DNA from: Pseudomonadota bacterium
Lineage (GTDB): Bacteria > Pseudomonadota > Gammaproteobacteria > Burkholderiales > Thiobacillaceae
DNA length: 64,000 nt
Direction of reading: 5' to 3'
NCBI GenBank assembly: GCA_021784115.1
Contig: JAJXTE010000002.1
Location: 1-64,000 of the forward strand
Shown: positions 49,587 to 60,154 of the stretch, in pieces
How the letters are laid out: every line of letters starts with the position of its first letter
How positions within the stretch are numbered: position 1 is the stretch's first letter
Translations under genes and position numbers: made by a program
Notes under the pieces: generated by a model
Told to the model about the DNA's origin: nothing
Database searches by the model: none
The model's input: the letters and a program-made list of their open reading frames with translations, nothing else

Positions 49587-51830
49587 ATGCGCTTCCGTTT
49601 TCCCGTCGTCATCATTGACGAAGACTTCCGTTCCGAGAATGCCTCGGGGCTCGGCATCCGTGCGCTGGCCGAGGCCATCGAAAAGGAGGGCATGGAAGTG
49701 CTGGGCGTCACCAACTACGGCGACCTGACCTCGTTTGCCCAGCAGCAGGCGCGCGCATCGGCTTTCGTGCTGTCGATCGACGACGAGGAACTCGCCGGCA
49801 GCGACGAGGATACGAGCAAGGCACTGCAAAAGCTGCGTGCCTTCGTCGAGGAAGTGCGCTTCCGCAACGCAGAGATCCCGATCTTCCTGCATGGCGAAAC
49901 GCGGACCGCGCGGCATATTCCGAACGACATCCTGCGCGAGCTAAATGGCTTCATCCACATGCTGGAAGACACGCCGGAATTCCTTGCCCGCTATATCGGC
50001 CGCGAAGCGCGCGCCTACCTCGATTCGCTGGTGCCGCCGTTCTTCCGCGCACTGACCCATTACGCCGCGGACGGCTCCTACTCCTGGCACTGCCCCGGGC
50101 ACTCCGGCGGCGTGGCGTTTCTGAAGTCGCCGATTGGCCAGATGTTCCATCAGTTCTTCGGCGAGAACCTGCTGCGGGCCGACGTTTGCAACGCCGTGGA
50201 TGAACTCGGTCAGCTGCTCGACCATACGGGCCCGGTGGGGGCGTCGGAGCGCAATGCTGCGCGCATCTTCAACTGCGATCATCTGTTTTTCGTCACCAAC
50301 GGCACCTCATCGTCGAACAAGATGGTGTGGCACGCCACGGTCGCACCGGGCGACATCGTCGTGGTCGACCGCAACTGCCACAAGTCCATCCTGCACGCGA
50401 TCATGATGTGCGGCGCGATCCCGATCTTCCTCACCCCGACGCGCAACCACTACGGCATCATCGGGCCGATTCCGCTGGATGAATTCCGTCCGGAGAACAT
50501 CGAAAAGAAGATCGCCGCGCATCCGTTCGCCAAGGATGTGAAGCGCAAGCCGCGCATCCTCACCATCACCCAGTCGACCTACGACGGCATCCTCTACAAC
50601 GTAGACATGATCAAGGAACTGCTGGGCGACTACATCGACACGCTGCACTTCGACGAAGCGTGGCTGCCGCACGCGACCTTCCACGATTTCTACCGCGGCA
50701 TGCACGCCATCGGCAAGGACCGTCCGCGCGCCAAGGATGCGCTGGTGTTCGCCACCCAGTCGACGCACAAGCTGCTGGCCGGTTTGAGCCAAGCCTCGCA
50801 GATCCTGGTGCAGGATTCGGAGACGCGCAAGCTCGACTTCCACCGCTTCAACGAAGCCTACCTGATGCACACCTCGACATCGCCGCAGTACGCCATCATC
50901 GCCTCGTGCGACGTGGCGGCGGCGATGATGGAGCCGCCTGGCGGCCCCGCGCTGGTCGAGGAGTCGATCAAGGAAGCGCTCGATTTCCGCCGCGCCATGC
51001 GCAAGGTCGACGATGAGTTCGGCGACTCCTGGTGGTTCAAGGTGTGGGGGCCGCAGAAACTTGCAGAGGAAGGCGTCGGCGATCGTGAGGACTGGATGCT
51101 GGCGGCGGGCGAGCGCTGGCATGAATTCGGCAACATCGCGCCCGGCTTCAACCTGCTCGATCCGATCAAGGCCACCGTCATCACCCCGGGCCTGGACATG
51201 GACGGCGCCTTCGCCGACTGGGGCATCCCGGCGGCGATCGTCACCAAGTACCTGGCGGAGCACGGCGTCATCGTCGAGAAGACGGGGCTGTACTCCTTCT
51301 TCATCATGTTCACCATCGGCATTACCAAGGGCCGCTGGAATACGCTGGTGACCGCACTGCAGCAGTTCAAGGCCGACTATGACGAGAACCAGCCGTTGTG
51401 GCGCGTGCTGCCCGAGTTCATCGAGAAGCATCCGCGCTACGAGAAGACAGGCCTCAAGGATCTGTGCGACAAGATCCACGCAATCTACAGGGCCAACGAC
51501 GTCGCGCGGCTGACGACCGAGATGTATCTGTCGGAAATGGCGCCTGCAATGAAGCCGGCGGATGCCTTCGCCAAAATGGCACACCGCGAGATCGAGCGTG
51601 TCGAGATCGACAAGCTCGAGGGCCGCATCACCGCCATGCTGGTCACGCCGTATCCGCCAGGCATTCCGCTGCTGATTCCCGGCGAGCGCTTCAACAGCAC
51701 CATCGTGCGCTACCTACAGTTCACCCGTGCATTCAACGAACAATTCCCCGGCTTCGAGACCGACGTGCACGGTCTGGTCGAGGACGTGGTCGACGGCCAG
51801 GCACGCTATTACGTCGACTGCGTGATCTGA
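49587..51830 (+). CDS. Orn/Lys/Arg decarboxylase (PLP, class with N-terminal wing domain)
   Basis: 747 aa; WHCPGHSGGVAFLKSPIGQMFHQFFGENLLRADVC, FATQSTHKLLAGLSQAS (PLP lysine). Confidence 0.93.
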   Translation: MRFRFPVVIIDEDFRSENASGLGIRALAEAIEKEGMEVLGVTNYGDLTSFAQQQARASAFVLSIDDEELAGSDEDTSKALQKLRAFVEEVRFRNAEIPIFLHGETRTARHIPNDILRELNGFIHMLEDTPEFLARYIGREARAYLDSLVPPFFRALTHYAADGSYSWHCPGHSGGVAFLKSPIGQMFHQFFGENLLRADVCNAVDELGQLLDHTGPVGASERNAARIFNCDHLFFVTNGTSSSNKMVWHATVAPGDIVVVDRNCHKSILHAIMMCGAIPIFLTPTRNHYGIIGPIPLDEFRPENIEKKIAAHPFAKDVKRKPRILTITQSTYDGILYNVDMIKELLGDYIDTLHFDEAWLPHATFHDFYRGMHAIGKDRPRAKDALVFATQSTHKLLAGLSQASQILVQDSETRKLDFHRFNEAYLMHTSTSPQYAIIASCDVAAAMMEPPGGPALVEESIKEALDFRRAMRKVDDEFGDSWWFKVWGPQKLAEEGVGDREDWMLAAGERWHEFGNIAPGFNLLDPIKATVITPGLDMDGAFADWGIPAAIVTKYLAEHGVIVEKTGLYSFFIMFTIGITKGRWNTLVTALQQFKADYDENQPLWRVLPEFIEKHPRYEKTGLKDLCDKIHAIYRANDVARLTTEMYLSEMAPAMKPADAFAKMAHREIERVEIDKLEGRITAMLVTPYPPGIPLLIPGERFNSTIVRYLQFTRAFNEQFPGFETDVHGLVEDVVDGQARYYVDCVI

Positions 51831-51874
51831 CTCCGCCATTGACTTGATTTGTCAGGCAAAAAGCGTATGATTCG

Positions 51875-51905
51875 CAGTCCCCGGTTTGCCGGGGACTGTT
51901 TTTAT
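51875..51905 (+). terminator. Intrinsic terminator between decarboxylase gene and rpsF operon
   Basis: cagtccccgg-tttg-ccggggactg followed by TTTTT. Confidence 0.8.
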
Positions 51906-51966
51906 TTGGCTGTTTAAACCTTGCTCCACCGCACCGCAGCGGGGGGCGGAACCGAAAGGAAACTTG

Positions 51967-52353
51967 ATGCGGCACTACGAAATCGTATTTATCGTCCATC
52001 CCGATCAGAGCGAGCAGGTGCCCGCCATGATCGAACGCTACAAGGGCAACATTACCACGCGCGGCGGCAGCGTCCACCGTCTGGAAGACTGGGGCCGCCG
52101 CCAGATGGCCTACCCGATCCAGAAGGTCCACAAGGCCCACTACGTGCTGATGAACATCGAGTGTGACCAGGAAACGCTGGAAGAACTCGAACACGGCTTC
52201 AAGTTCAACGATGCCGTGCTGCGCCACCTGACCATCAAGCGCGACGCCGCGGTGACCACGGCGTCGCCGATGATGAAGGAAGAAAAGTCGCGCGACATGC
52301 TGGACAGCGCCAAGCCGGAAGCGGCGGCCGAACAGCCTGCTGCCGCAGCCTGA
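51967..52353 (+). CDS. rpsF: 30S ribosomal protein S6
   Basis: [25 protein letters not shown]...; operon with priB-rpsR-rplI. Confidence 0.97.
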   Translation: MRHYEIVFIVHPDQSEQVPAMIERYKGNITTRGGSVHRLEDWGRRQMAYPIQKVHKAHYVLMNIECDQETLEELEHGFKFNDAVLRHLTIKRDAAVTTASPMMKEEKSRDMLDSAKPEAAAEQPAAAA

Positions 52354-52357
52354 GTGA

Positions 52358-52648
52358 GTGAACCGGCTGGTCATCAGCGGAGCCCTCATCCAGGTTGAGC
52401 CTTTGCGTTACAGTCCGGCGGGCGTGCCGATTGCCGAAGCAGTCATCCTGCATCGCAGCAGTCAGACAGTGGCAACGCAGCCCCGGCAGGTGGAATGCGA
52501 GTTGACGGTCCAGGCGAGTGGATCGCTTGCTGGTCAACTGGCCCAACTGCCCACCGGAACGCAGGTGAAACTGGAGGGCGCGTTGAACCGACGCAGCGTC
52601 AACAGCCGGCAGCTGATCTTGATATTGAATCGAATCGAAAAGGAATAA
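52358..52648 (+). CDS. priB: Primosomal replication protein N
   Basis: NRLVISGALIQVEPLRYSPAGVPIAEAVILHRS; position between rpsF and rpsR; GTG start. Confidence 0.94.
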   Translation: MNRLVISGALIQVEPLRYSPAGVPIAEAVILHRSSQTVATQPRQVECELTVQASGSLAGQLAQLPTGTQVKLEGALNRRSVNSRQLILILNRIEKE

Positions 52649-52651
52649 ATC

Positions 52652-52939
52652 ATGGCACGTCCCATGGGTGGAAAATCCGGCGGCAAGTTCGCCAACAAGC
52701 GCCGCGACAGCGGCAATCGTGGTCTCTTCAAGCGTCGCAAGTTCTGCCGCTTCACGGCCGAGAAAGTCGTTGAAGTCGATTACAAGGACATCGATGTGCT
52801 GAAGGAATTCATCGCCGAAAACGGCCGCATCATCCCGGCGCGCATCACCGGCACCAAGGCGCACTACCAGCGCCAGCTGGGCACCGCGATCAAGCGTGCG
52901 CGCTTCCTGGCGCTCATGCCTTACACCGATCTGCATTGA
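52652..52939 (+). CDS. rpsR: 30S ribosomal protein S18
   Basis: [29 protein letters not shown]. Confidence 0.97.
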   Translation: MARPMGGKSGGKFANKRRDSGNRGLFKRRKFCRFTAEKVVEVDYKDIDVLKEFIAENGRIIPARITGTKAHYQRQLGTAIKRARFLALMPYTDLH

Positions 52940-52949
52940 GGAGACGACC

Positions 52950-53399
52950 ATGCAAGTGATTCTGATGGACAAAGTCGTCAACCTGGGCAATCTGGGTGAC
53001 GTGGTCAAGGTGAAAGACGGCTATGCCCGCAACTTTCTGATTCCCACCGGCCGTGCGCGCCGCGCCACGCAGGCCAACATGGAAGCGTTTGCCGCGCAGA
53101 AGGCCGAACTGGAACGCGTGGCCGCCGACAAGCTGGCCGATGCCCAGCGCCGCGGCGAAAAGCTGGAAGGCGCCAGCGTGAGGGTCAGTCATAAGGCCGG
53201 CGTCGATGGCCGCCTGTTCGGCTCCGTGACCAACGCCGATATCGCCGATGCCCTGAAAGCGCAAGGCCACGACGTGGTCAAGGCGGAAATCCGCCTGCCC
53301 GAAGGCCCGTTCAAGGCCATCGGCGAATACCCGGTGGTGCTGGGGCTGCACCATGACGTCACCGCCAACATCACGGTGGTGGTGGTCGGCGAACAGTAA
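52950..53399 (+). CDS. rplI: 50S ribosomal protein L9
   Basis: [36 protein letters not shown]. Confidence 0.97.
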   Translation: MQVILMDKVVNLGNLGDVVKVKDGYARNFLIPTGRARRATQANMEAFAAQKAELERVAADKLADAQRRGEKLEGASVRVSHKAGVDGRLFGSVTNADIADALKAQGHDVVKAEIRLPEGPFKAIGEYPVVLGLHHDVTANITVVVVGEQ

Positions 53400-53420
53400 T
53401 CCCGCCGGCCATTCCTGGAA

Positions 53421-53446
53421 AGGGAGCCATCGGCTCCCTTTTTTAT
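53421..53446 (+). terminator. Intrinsic terminator after rplI
   Basis: agggagccatcggctcccttttttatt. Confidence 0.85.
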
Positions 53447-53531
53447 TTGTCCTCATGGCATACCCGGCTGTCCACGTCTTATCCACAGCTTTTCCCTTGG
53501 TGGGCCCGAGGCCGAAGACTAGAATCCTGCC

Positions 53532-54923
53532 ATGGCCGCCATCCACTCCCTGACTGCAAATCCCGATCCCCAGCTGGCGCAAATGCGCCTGCCACCACAC
53601 TCGCTGGAAGCCGAGCAGGCGGTGCTGGGGGGCCTGCTCCTCGACAACAGCGCATGGGACCGCATTGGCGATGTCGTGTCGGAGAGCGATTTCTACCGCC
53701 AGGATCATCGCCAGATCCTGCGCGCCATCGTGCGGCAGATCGCCGAAAACCGCCCGGCCGACGCGGTGACGGTCGCCGAGGCGCTGCAATCGATGGGCCA
53801 ACTCGAAGGCGTCGGCGGACTGACCTACATCGTCGCGCTCGCGAGCAACACGCCCTCGGCCGCCAACATCCGCCGTTATGCCGAGATCGTGCGCGAGCGC
53901 TCGGTGATGCGGCGCCTCGCCGAGGTCGCGACCGGCATTGCCGACACTGCCTATTCGCCGGCCGGGCGCAGCGCCTCGCAGCTGCTCGACGAGGCGGAGG
54001 CCAAGGTGTTCGAGATTGCCGAATCCGGCAGCCGCGGGCAGGCTGGGTTCACCGAAATCAAGCCGTTGCTGAAGGAGGTGGTCGAGCGCATCGACGAGCT
54101 CTATCACCGCGACAACGATTCCGGCGTCACCGGCGTGCCGACCGGCTTTCACGACCTCGACCAGAAAACTTCGGGCCTGCAGCCGGGTGACCTCATCATC
54201 GTCGCCGGCCGGCCTTCCATGGGCAAGACCGCCTTCTCGATCAACATCGCCGAAAACGTCGCGCTCGACACCGGCCTCCCGGTGGCGGTGTTCTCGATGG
54301 AAATGGGCGGCACCCAGCTGGTGATGCGGATGATCGGCTCGGTCGGCAAGCTCGACCAGCACCGGCTGCGTACCGGCAAGCTGGGCGAGGACGACTGGCA
54401 GCGCCTCACCTATGCGCTCGGCAAGCTCAACGAGGCGCCGGTGTTCATCGACGAGTCGCCAGGCCTCAACGTGCTTGAACTGCGCGCGCGTGCACGCCGC
54501 CTGATGCGCCAGTGCGGCAAGCTCGGCCTCATCGTGATCGACTATTTGCAGCTGATGTCGGGCAGCGGCGGCGGCGAAAACCGTGCCACCGAGATTTCTG
54601 AAATCTCGCGTGCATTGAAGGGTCTGGCGAAAGAGCTGCACGTGCCGGTGATCGCGCTGTCGCAGCTGAACCGCAGCCTGGAGCAGCGCCCGAACAAGCG
54701 CCCGGTCATGTCCGACCTGCGCGAATCGGGTGCCATCGAGCAGGACGCCGACGTCATCCTGTTCATCTACCGTGACGAGGTCTACAACCCCGACACGCAG
54801 GACAAGGGCACCGCCGAAATCATCATCAGCAAGCAGCGTAACGGCCCGATCGGCACCGTGCGGCTGGCCTTCCTCGGCGAATACACGCGCTTCGAGACGC
54901 TGGCGCAGCCCGGTTCCTACTAA
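53532..54923 (+). CDS. dnaB: Replicative DNA helicase
   Basis: PHSLEAEQAVLGGLLLDN, LIIVAGRPSMGKTAFSINIAENVAL, IVIDYLQLM. Confidence 0.97.
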   Translation: MAAIHSLTANPDPQLAQMRLPPHSLEAEQAVLGGLLLDNSAWDRIGDVVSESDFYRQDHRQILRAIVRQIAENRPADAVTVAEALQSMGQLEGVGGLTYIVALASNTPSAANIRRYAEIVRERSVMRRLAEVATGIADTAYSPAGRSASQLLDEAEAKVFEIAESGSRGQAGFTEIKPLLKEVVERIDELYHRDNDSGVTGVPTGFHDLDQKTSGLQPGDLIIVAGRPSMGKTAFSINIAENVALDTGLPVAVFSMEMGGTQLVMRMIGSVGKLDQHRLRTGKLGEDDWQRLTYALGKLNEAPVFIDESPGLNVLELRARARRLMRQCGKLGLIVIDYLQLMSGSGGGENRATEISEISRALKGLAKELHVPVIALSQLNRSLEQRPNKRPVMSDLRESGAIEQDADVILFIYRDEVYNPDTQDKGTAEIIISKQRNGPIGTVRLAFLGEYTRFETLAQPGSY

Positions 54924-55020
54924 ACCCTGATGAGGCCCACGTTCATCTGCCCCCGCCTGATTCCTGACCGCCGTGAAAAATTTTGTTCATCCGGGCGTAT
55001 GAAACACGGCGCCGCGCCTT

Positions 55021-55077
55021 ACCCGCAAGGAGCAGGCCGTGGTTGTAAAGCCGATAAATCGTCAACAACCACGCTCT
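55021..55077. repeat. 57-bp intergenic hairpin element, copy 2
   Basis: Same element as 26384..26440 (49 of 57 positions identical by eye); outer stem CGTGGTTGT/ACAACCACG. Confidence 0.7.
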
Positions 55078-55148
55078 CTCAAGACTTTCCTCGCGACCCA
55101 TGTCCGGTGCGATCATCCGGCCAATTTGAGGAACCTCAGGGCTAGTCC

Positions 55149-56216
55149 ATGCGGCCCATCCAGGCGCGGATTTCAGTTGGTGCGATGGCGCATAACCTGC
55201 GCGTGGCGCGCAGCCACGCAGGTGCAGCGCGTGTGTTCGCGGTAGTCAAGGCCAACGCCTACGGCCACGGGTTGTCGCGTGCACGGCGCGCGCTGGCGGC
55301 GGCGGACGGCTTTGCCGTGCTCACATTGGAAGAAGCAGCCAATCTGCGGCAAATGGGTGTGGAACAGCCCATCCTGCTCCTCGAGGGGATCTTCGGCCCG
55401 GACGAAATCGCGGCCTGTGCCGAACTCGACCTTTGGCCGGTTTTGCACCATCACGTGCATCTCGACTGGCTGCAGCAGCAGCCGCCTGCGCGACCCATTC
55501 AGGTCTTTCTCAAATTCGACAGCGGCATGCACCGGCTGGGATTTCCGCTCGCCGACCATGCCGCCGCCGTTGCGCGGACGAAAAGTCTGGCCGGGGTGGC
55601 CGGCCTCACCTTGATGACCCACTTTGCCCAGGCGGACGAGGCTGCGGGGGTGGGTTGGCAATTGCAGCCCTTTCTGGAGCAGATGGCCCGCTATGGCCTG
55701 CCTTGGAGCAGCGCCAATTCGGCGGCGCTGCTGCGTTATCCGGATACCCTGGGCACGTGGGTGCGGCCGGGACTGATGCTGTATGGCGCTTCGCCGTTTG
55801 CCGACGTCTCAGCCGAGCAACTGGGGCTGCGGCCGGTGATGACCCTGCAATCTGAAATCATCAGCGTGCAGATCCTGCAGGCGGGCGAAGGGGTGGGATA
55901 TGGTCAACTGTTTCGCGCCGAACGCACGATGCGGGTGGGGGTGGTGGCTTGCGGCTATGCGGACGGCTATCCGCGCCATGCGCTGACCGGCACGCCGGTC
56001 CTGGTCAACGGACGCGCGAGCCGGACCCTGGGGCGCGTGTCGATGGACATGCTGTGCGTGGACCTGAGCGAATGCCCGGATGCGGGGGTGGGGAGCCGGG
56101 TCGTGCTGTGGGGCGAGGGCTTGCCGGTGGACACGGTGGCCACCGCCGCAGGCACCAGCAGTTATGAACTGCTGTGCGCGCTGGCCCCCCGGGTACCGAT
56201 TGAGGAAGCCGACTAG
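55149..56216 (+). CDS. alr: Alanine racemase
   Basis: MRPIQARISVGAMAHNLRVARSHAGAARVFAVVKANAYGHG; GRVSMDMLCVDL. Confidence 0.96.
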   Translation: MRPIQARISVGAMAHNLRVARSHAGAARVFAVVKANAYGHGLSRARRALAAADGFAVLTLEEAANLRQMGVEQPILLLEGIFGPDEIAACAELDLWPVLHHHVHLDWLQQQPPARPIQVFLKFDSGMHRLGFPLADHAAAVARTKSLAGVAGLTLMTHFAQADEAAGVGWQLQPFLEQMARYGLPWSSANSAALLRYPDTLGTWVRPGLMLYGASPFADVSAEQLGLRPVMTLQSEIISVQILQAGEGVGYGQLFRAERTMRVGVVACGYADGYPRHALTGTPVLVNGRASRTLGRVSMDMLCVDLSECPDAGVGSRVVLWGEGLPVDTVATAAGTSSYELLCALAPRVPIEEAD

Positions 56217-56219
56217 GGT

Positions 56220-56582
56220 CTAGTGTGTCGTGCCGAACGAGGGGTCGCGTGTTCCCGGAGGGGTCGGCAGTCCGGCATAGTGGCTGGCTTGGGCGATCGG
56301 CCCCTGCGGGAACAGGTTGTAGAGAAACTTGTGTCCCCCCAGCCCCGCAAATTGCTCTTCGAGCGCGTGCATCAGCATGCGTGCGTTGATGGTGCCGCCG
56401 TGATCTGCGTAGCAGTCTCGCAGGTAGCGAATGATGGCGAGATGGTCGTCCGTCAACTCCAGTCCGTCCTGCCTCGCCATCTCGATGGCCTGTTCCTCCG
56501 TCCAGGGTTCCAGTTCGATGAGGTTGCCGCGCAGCGTGGGGTCCGCGTGTTCCTGTTCCACGAGCTTGTTGATGTCCAGCAT
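56220..56582 (-). CDS. TusE/DsrC/DsvC-family protein lacking C-terminal cysteines (second paralogue)
   Basis: WTEEQAIEMARQDGLELTDDHLAIIRYLRDCYADHG and KFLYNLFPQGPIAQASHYAGLPTPPGTRDP; start MLDINKLVEQ. Confidence 0.82.
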   Translation of the reverse strand: MLDINKLVEQEHADPTLRGNLIELEPWTEEQAIEMARQDGLELTDDHLAIIRYLRDCYADHGGTINARMLMHALEEQFAGLGGHKFLYNLFPQGPIAQASHYAGLPTPPGTRDPSFGTTH

Positions 56583-56709
56583 GATGATCTCCTTGGGTCT
56601 GACGCTTGTTGTTTTATAGGACGCATACGCGTAAATCCAAGGCACGCCGTCCCCCTCTGCGACGGCGATGAAGCGGGGTGGCCGTTCAAACCCTTGGGGC
56701 GCCACGCGA

Positions 56710-57024
56710 TCAAGGCGATGCACGCGAGTGCTCCTGGCCGACGTCCCTCCAGGCAGGGCGGAAACACTCCAGGTGCCGTTCACCCTGGATGAAACCCATG
56801 CAGCCGAAGCGGAGCACGGCTGCATCCAGGGCCGCCGTAAACCCGGCAAAATCGGCAATGTCCTCGTAAACCTCCATCCATACGGCCGCGTCGTCGCAGC
56901 GGTTCAGCCGCCTTGGCTGCCGGGCGCAATGCTCTGCCATCACCCCGAGCAGGGCATCGATCCTGTCGGCGGCCGTCGCTTCCTGGGCCGGGTCGATGCG
57001 GTAATAGAGGTACGCGTGTTTCAC
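56710..57024 (-). CDS. DUF4936 family protein
   Basis: MKHAYLYYRIDPAQEATAADRIDALLGVMAEHCARQPRRLNR...WMEVYEDI; adjacent ygfZ. Confidence 0.8.
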   Translation of the reverse strand: MKHAYLYYRIDPAQEATAADRIDALLGVMAEHCARQPRRLNRCDDAAVWMEVYEDIADFAGFTAALDAAVLRFGCMGFIQGERHLECFRPAWRDVGQEHSRASP

Positions 57025-58053
57025 CTAGTCGGGCAGCGCGTAAGGCAAGGGCTTCAGGGCCAGCGCGGCGCCGTCGGCGGCTTTCAGGTGCAGGGTCTGC
57101 GTGGCCGCGCTCTCGACCTGGGCCACGGCCAGCACATCGAAGCCGCCAGTGGGGGCCGGGGCTGCATTGACCACGGTGCCTGTGGCCTGGCCTTCGATGT
57201 CGGCGCTGTACAAGCTGTCGCCCGGGGCCGCTTCGGCGTCCACGTGCGCAAGGAACATGCGGCGCTTGAGCTTCCCCAGATACTGGCTGCGCGCAACGAT
57301 TTCCTGGCCCGGGTAGCAACCTTTCTGGAAGCTGACCCCCCCAATCGCCTCGAGATTGACCATCTGCGGTACGAACTGCTCCTGGGTGGCAGCGACGATC
57401 ATGGGAATGCCGGCATTGAGCCGCAGCCAGTCCCATACGGGGGCACCCACCGGCGTGGCCGATTGGCGCAGCGCCTGCCACACGGCCGCAGCGCGCTCGG
57501 GTGCGACCGACAGGACGAACTTGTCGGCGCCGACGCGAATCACCTGGCCGGTCTCGCTGGCCGCCGAGCGCATCGCGGCGTCCGGCACGGCACCCATTGC
57601 CGCGCGCACGGCCGTTTCAGCCTGCGGGCCAGCCACCACCAGCCGCACGGTTTCATCGCTGGCGTCACGGCCCTGCACCCTGGCGCGCAGGATGAACATG
57701 GACAGGCGCTTCAGCACGCCGGGCAGGATGTCGCCCGACAATTGCAGGCAATAATCCTCGCCCTGTCGCCACATCAGGAAATTGCCGAGCAGCCGCCCTT
57801 TGGGGCTGCAATAGCCGTTCCACTGCACGCTGTCGGCGTGCAGGCTGCGCACGTCGTTGGTCAGCTGGCCCTGCAAAAACGTGGCCGTGTCGTCGCCACG
57901 GAATGCGATCACGCCGAGTTGCGACAAATCCGCCACAATGGTGCCGGTTGCCCCGGCGGCGCGTTCGGCCGCCGGATCGCCATAGTGCAGCACGGTGCTG
58001 CCTTCGATGGTCGCGCCTTGGGATTGCAGAAGGGTTTTCCAGGAATCGATCAC
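57025..58053 (-). CDS. ygfZ: Folate-binding YgfZ/GcvT-like protein
   Basis: GVSFQKGCYPGQEIVARSQYLGKLKRRMF. Confidence 0.94.
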   Translation of the reverse strand: MIDSWKTLLQSQGATIEGSTVLHYGDPAAERAAGATGTIVADLSQLGVIAFRGDDTATFLQGQLTNDVRSLHADSVQWNGYCSPKGRLLGNFLMWRQGEDYCLQLSGDILPGVLKRLSMFILRARVQGRDASDETVRLVVAGPQAETAVRAAMGAVPDAAMRSAASETGQVIRVGADKFVLSVAPERAAAVWQALRQSATPVGAPVWDWLRLNAGIPMIVAATQEQFVPQMVNLEAIGGVSFQKGCYPGQEIVARSQYLGKLKRRMFLAHVDAEAAPGDSLYSADIEGQATGTVVNAAPAPTGGFDVLAVAQVESAATQTLHLKAADGAALALKPLPYALPD

Positions 58054-58105
58054 GGTGCGTTCCAGTCAGAGAGGGATGTGATGAAGGCCAAAAGTGTACA
58101 CGCGG

Positions 58106-58537
58106 ATGCGTGAGATTGAACTCAAACCCTCACGCAGCCTGGGGCTGTTGCTGCTGGGCGGCGCAGCGCTGGCGCTGGTCGCCATTCATCTTGCGGACGT
58201 GGCGGTCGCAGTCTCGCTTGTGCTGGCGGTTGCAGTGACCGGCCTCGCCGCATGGGGCTGGCGGCGGGCGTGCCCGGTGGCACGCCTGCGCATTGCGGCA
58301 GACGGCCGTTTGCAATGCCTGGATGACACGGCTGAGTGGTGCGATGCCGAGGTGCTGGGCGACGGGTTTGTTTCGACCGTGTTGATCGTGTTGCGCTACC
58401 GCACGCCAGGCGCGCGCGCCCGCACGCTGACGCTGCTGCCAGACAGTGCGGATGCCGACGATTTGCGCCGGCTCAGGGTGTTGCTTCGCTGGGCACGCCG
58501 CACACGCTCGGACACAGGGTTCCCGGACGCGGGTTGA
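58106..58537 (+). CDS. YgfX (CptA)-like small membrane protein
   Basis: [29 protein letters not shown] with two N-terminal TM segments; adjacent ygfZ and nadB. Confidence 0.65.
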   Translation: MREIELKPSRSLGLLLLGGAALALVAIHLADVAVAVSLVLAVAVTGLAAWGWRRACPVARLRIAADGRLQCLDDTAEWCDAEVLGDGFVSTVLIVLRYRTPGARARTLTLLPDSADADDLRRLRVLLRWARRTRSDTGFPDAG

Positions 58538-60098
58538 GCACGGTGTTGCCGGCGATCGGCAGGGTCTCGGGATAGTCGCGGCTGAAATGCAGGCCCCGGC
58601 TTTCCTGTCGCAACTGGGCCGAGCGGATGATGAGGTCGGCGCTTTGCACCAGGTTGCGCAATTCGATCAGGTCGTTGCTGACGCGGAAATTCCGGTAGAA
58701 CTCGTCGATTTCGGCGCGCAGCAGGCGGATGCGGTGCGATGCGCGCGCGAGCCGCTTGTTGGTGCGCACGATGCCGACATAGTCCCACATGAAGCGCCGC
58801 AGCTCGTCCCAGTTGTGGGAGATTACAACTTCCTCGTCGGGATCGGTGACGCGCGACGCGTCCCACGGCGGCAGGCTGAGCGCGGGGGCGGGCGGCGTGG
58901 CCAGAATGTCTGCAGCGGCGGCGTGGCCGAACACCAGGCACTCGAGCAGCGAATTCGACGCCAGCCGGTTGGCCCCGTGCAGCCCGGTGAAGGTGACTTC
59001 GCCCACCGCATGCAGGTTGCACAGGTCGGTGCGCGCGTGGATGTCGGTGACGACGCCGCCGCAGGTGTAGTGCGCGGCGGGCACCACCGGGATCGGCTGA
59101 CGCGTGATGTCGATGCCGAGTTCGAGGCAACGGCGGTAGATCGTCGGGAAATGCTCGCGGACGAAGTCGGCCGGCTTGTGGCTGATGTCGAGGTAGACGC
59201 AGTCAATGCCGCGTTTTTTCATCTCGAAGTCGATCGCGCGCGCCACGATATCGCGTGGCGCGAGCTCGGCGCGCTCGTCGTGCAGGTGCATGAAGCGACT
59301 GCCGTCGGGCAGCAGCAGATGGCCCCCTTCGCCGCGCACCGCTTCGGAAATCAGGAAGGACTTGGCGTGCGGGTGATACAGGCAGGTCGGGTGGAACTGC
59401 ACAAATTCCAGATTGGCCACCCGGCAGCCGGCGCGCCAGGCCATCGCGATCCCGTCGCCGGTCGAGGTGTCCGGGTTGGTCGTGTAGAGGTAGACCTTGC
59501 CGGCGCCGCCGGTGGCGAGCACGGTGTGGCCGGCGGCGAAGGTCTCGACCTCGCCGGTGCCCTTGTTCAGCGCGTAGGCACCGTGGATCTGCCGTTCCTG
59601 GCCGCCGGCGCGCTTGCCGGTGATGAGGTCGATGGCGACGTGCTGCTCGAACGTCTCGATATTGGGGTGCGCGCGCACGCGGTCGAGCAGGCTGACCTGC
59701 ACCGCATGGCCGGTGGCGTCGGCCGCGTGCACCACGCGGCGCCTGGAGTGGCCGCCCTCGCGCGCCAGATGCAGGCCGCCGGGCGCCTGCGGATCGGGGG
59801 TAAAGGCGACCCCGTTGGCGGTCAGCCAGGCGATCATCTCGCGCGCCTGGCTGGCCACCAGCTGGGTAACGGCCTCGTCGCACAGGCCGGCGCCGGCAAC
59901 CAGGGTGTCGTGCACGTGCGCCTCGACTGAGTCGCCGCTGTCCACCGCTGCCGCGATCCCGCCCTGGGCCCAGTCGCTGGCGCCGTCGGTCATCTGCCGC
60001 TTGGTGACAATGGCGACGCGGCGCTGGTCGGCAAGCTTGAGCGCAGTGGTCAGCGCTGCGAGGCCGCTGCCGAGGATGAGGACGTCGTGTCTGTGCAT
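58473..60098 (-). CDS. nadB: L-aspartate oxidase
   Basis: [71 protein letters not shown]. Confidence 0.96.
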   Translation of the reverse strand: MHRHDVLILGSGLAALTTALKLADQRRVAIVTKRQMTDGASDWAQGGIAAAVDSGDSVEAHVHDTLVAGAGLCDEAVTQLVASQAREMIAWLTANGVAFTPDPQAPGGLHLAREGGHSRRRVVHAADATGHAVQVSLLDRVRAHPNIETFEQHVAIDLITGKRAGGQERQIHGAYALNKGTGEVETFAAGHTVLATGGAGKVYLYTTNPDTSTGDGIAMAWRAGCRVANLEFVQFHPTCLYHPHAKSFLISEAVRGEGGHLLLPDGSRFMHLHDERAELAPRDIVARAIDFEMKKRGIDCVYLDISHKPADFVREHFPTIYRRCLELGIDITRQPIPVVPAAHYTCGGVVTDIHARTDLCNLHAVGEVTFTGLHGANRLASNSLLECLVFGHAAAADILATPPAPALSLPPWDASRVTDPDEEVVISHNWDELRRFMWDYVGIVRTNKRLARASHRIRLLRAEIDEFYRNFRVSNDLIELRNLVQSADLIIRSAQLRQESRGLHFSRDYPETLPIAGNTVLNPRPGTLCPSVCGVPSEATP

Positions 60099-60154
60099 GG
60101 TGGTTGGGCGATGATAGCAGGCTTGGGTCGTGCCAGAATAACCCTGTTCGCGGT

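Noticed and set aside
52914-54641. 575-aa minus-strand ORF antisense to rplI/dnaB
   Set aside because: Sense strand is unambiguous L9 and DnaB
58446-59930. 494-aa plus-strand ORF antisense to nadB
   Set aside because: Sense strand encodes canonical NadB
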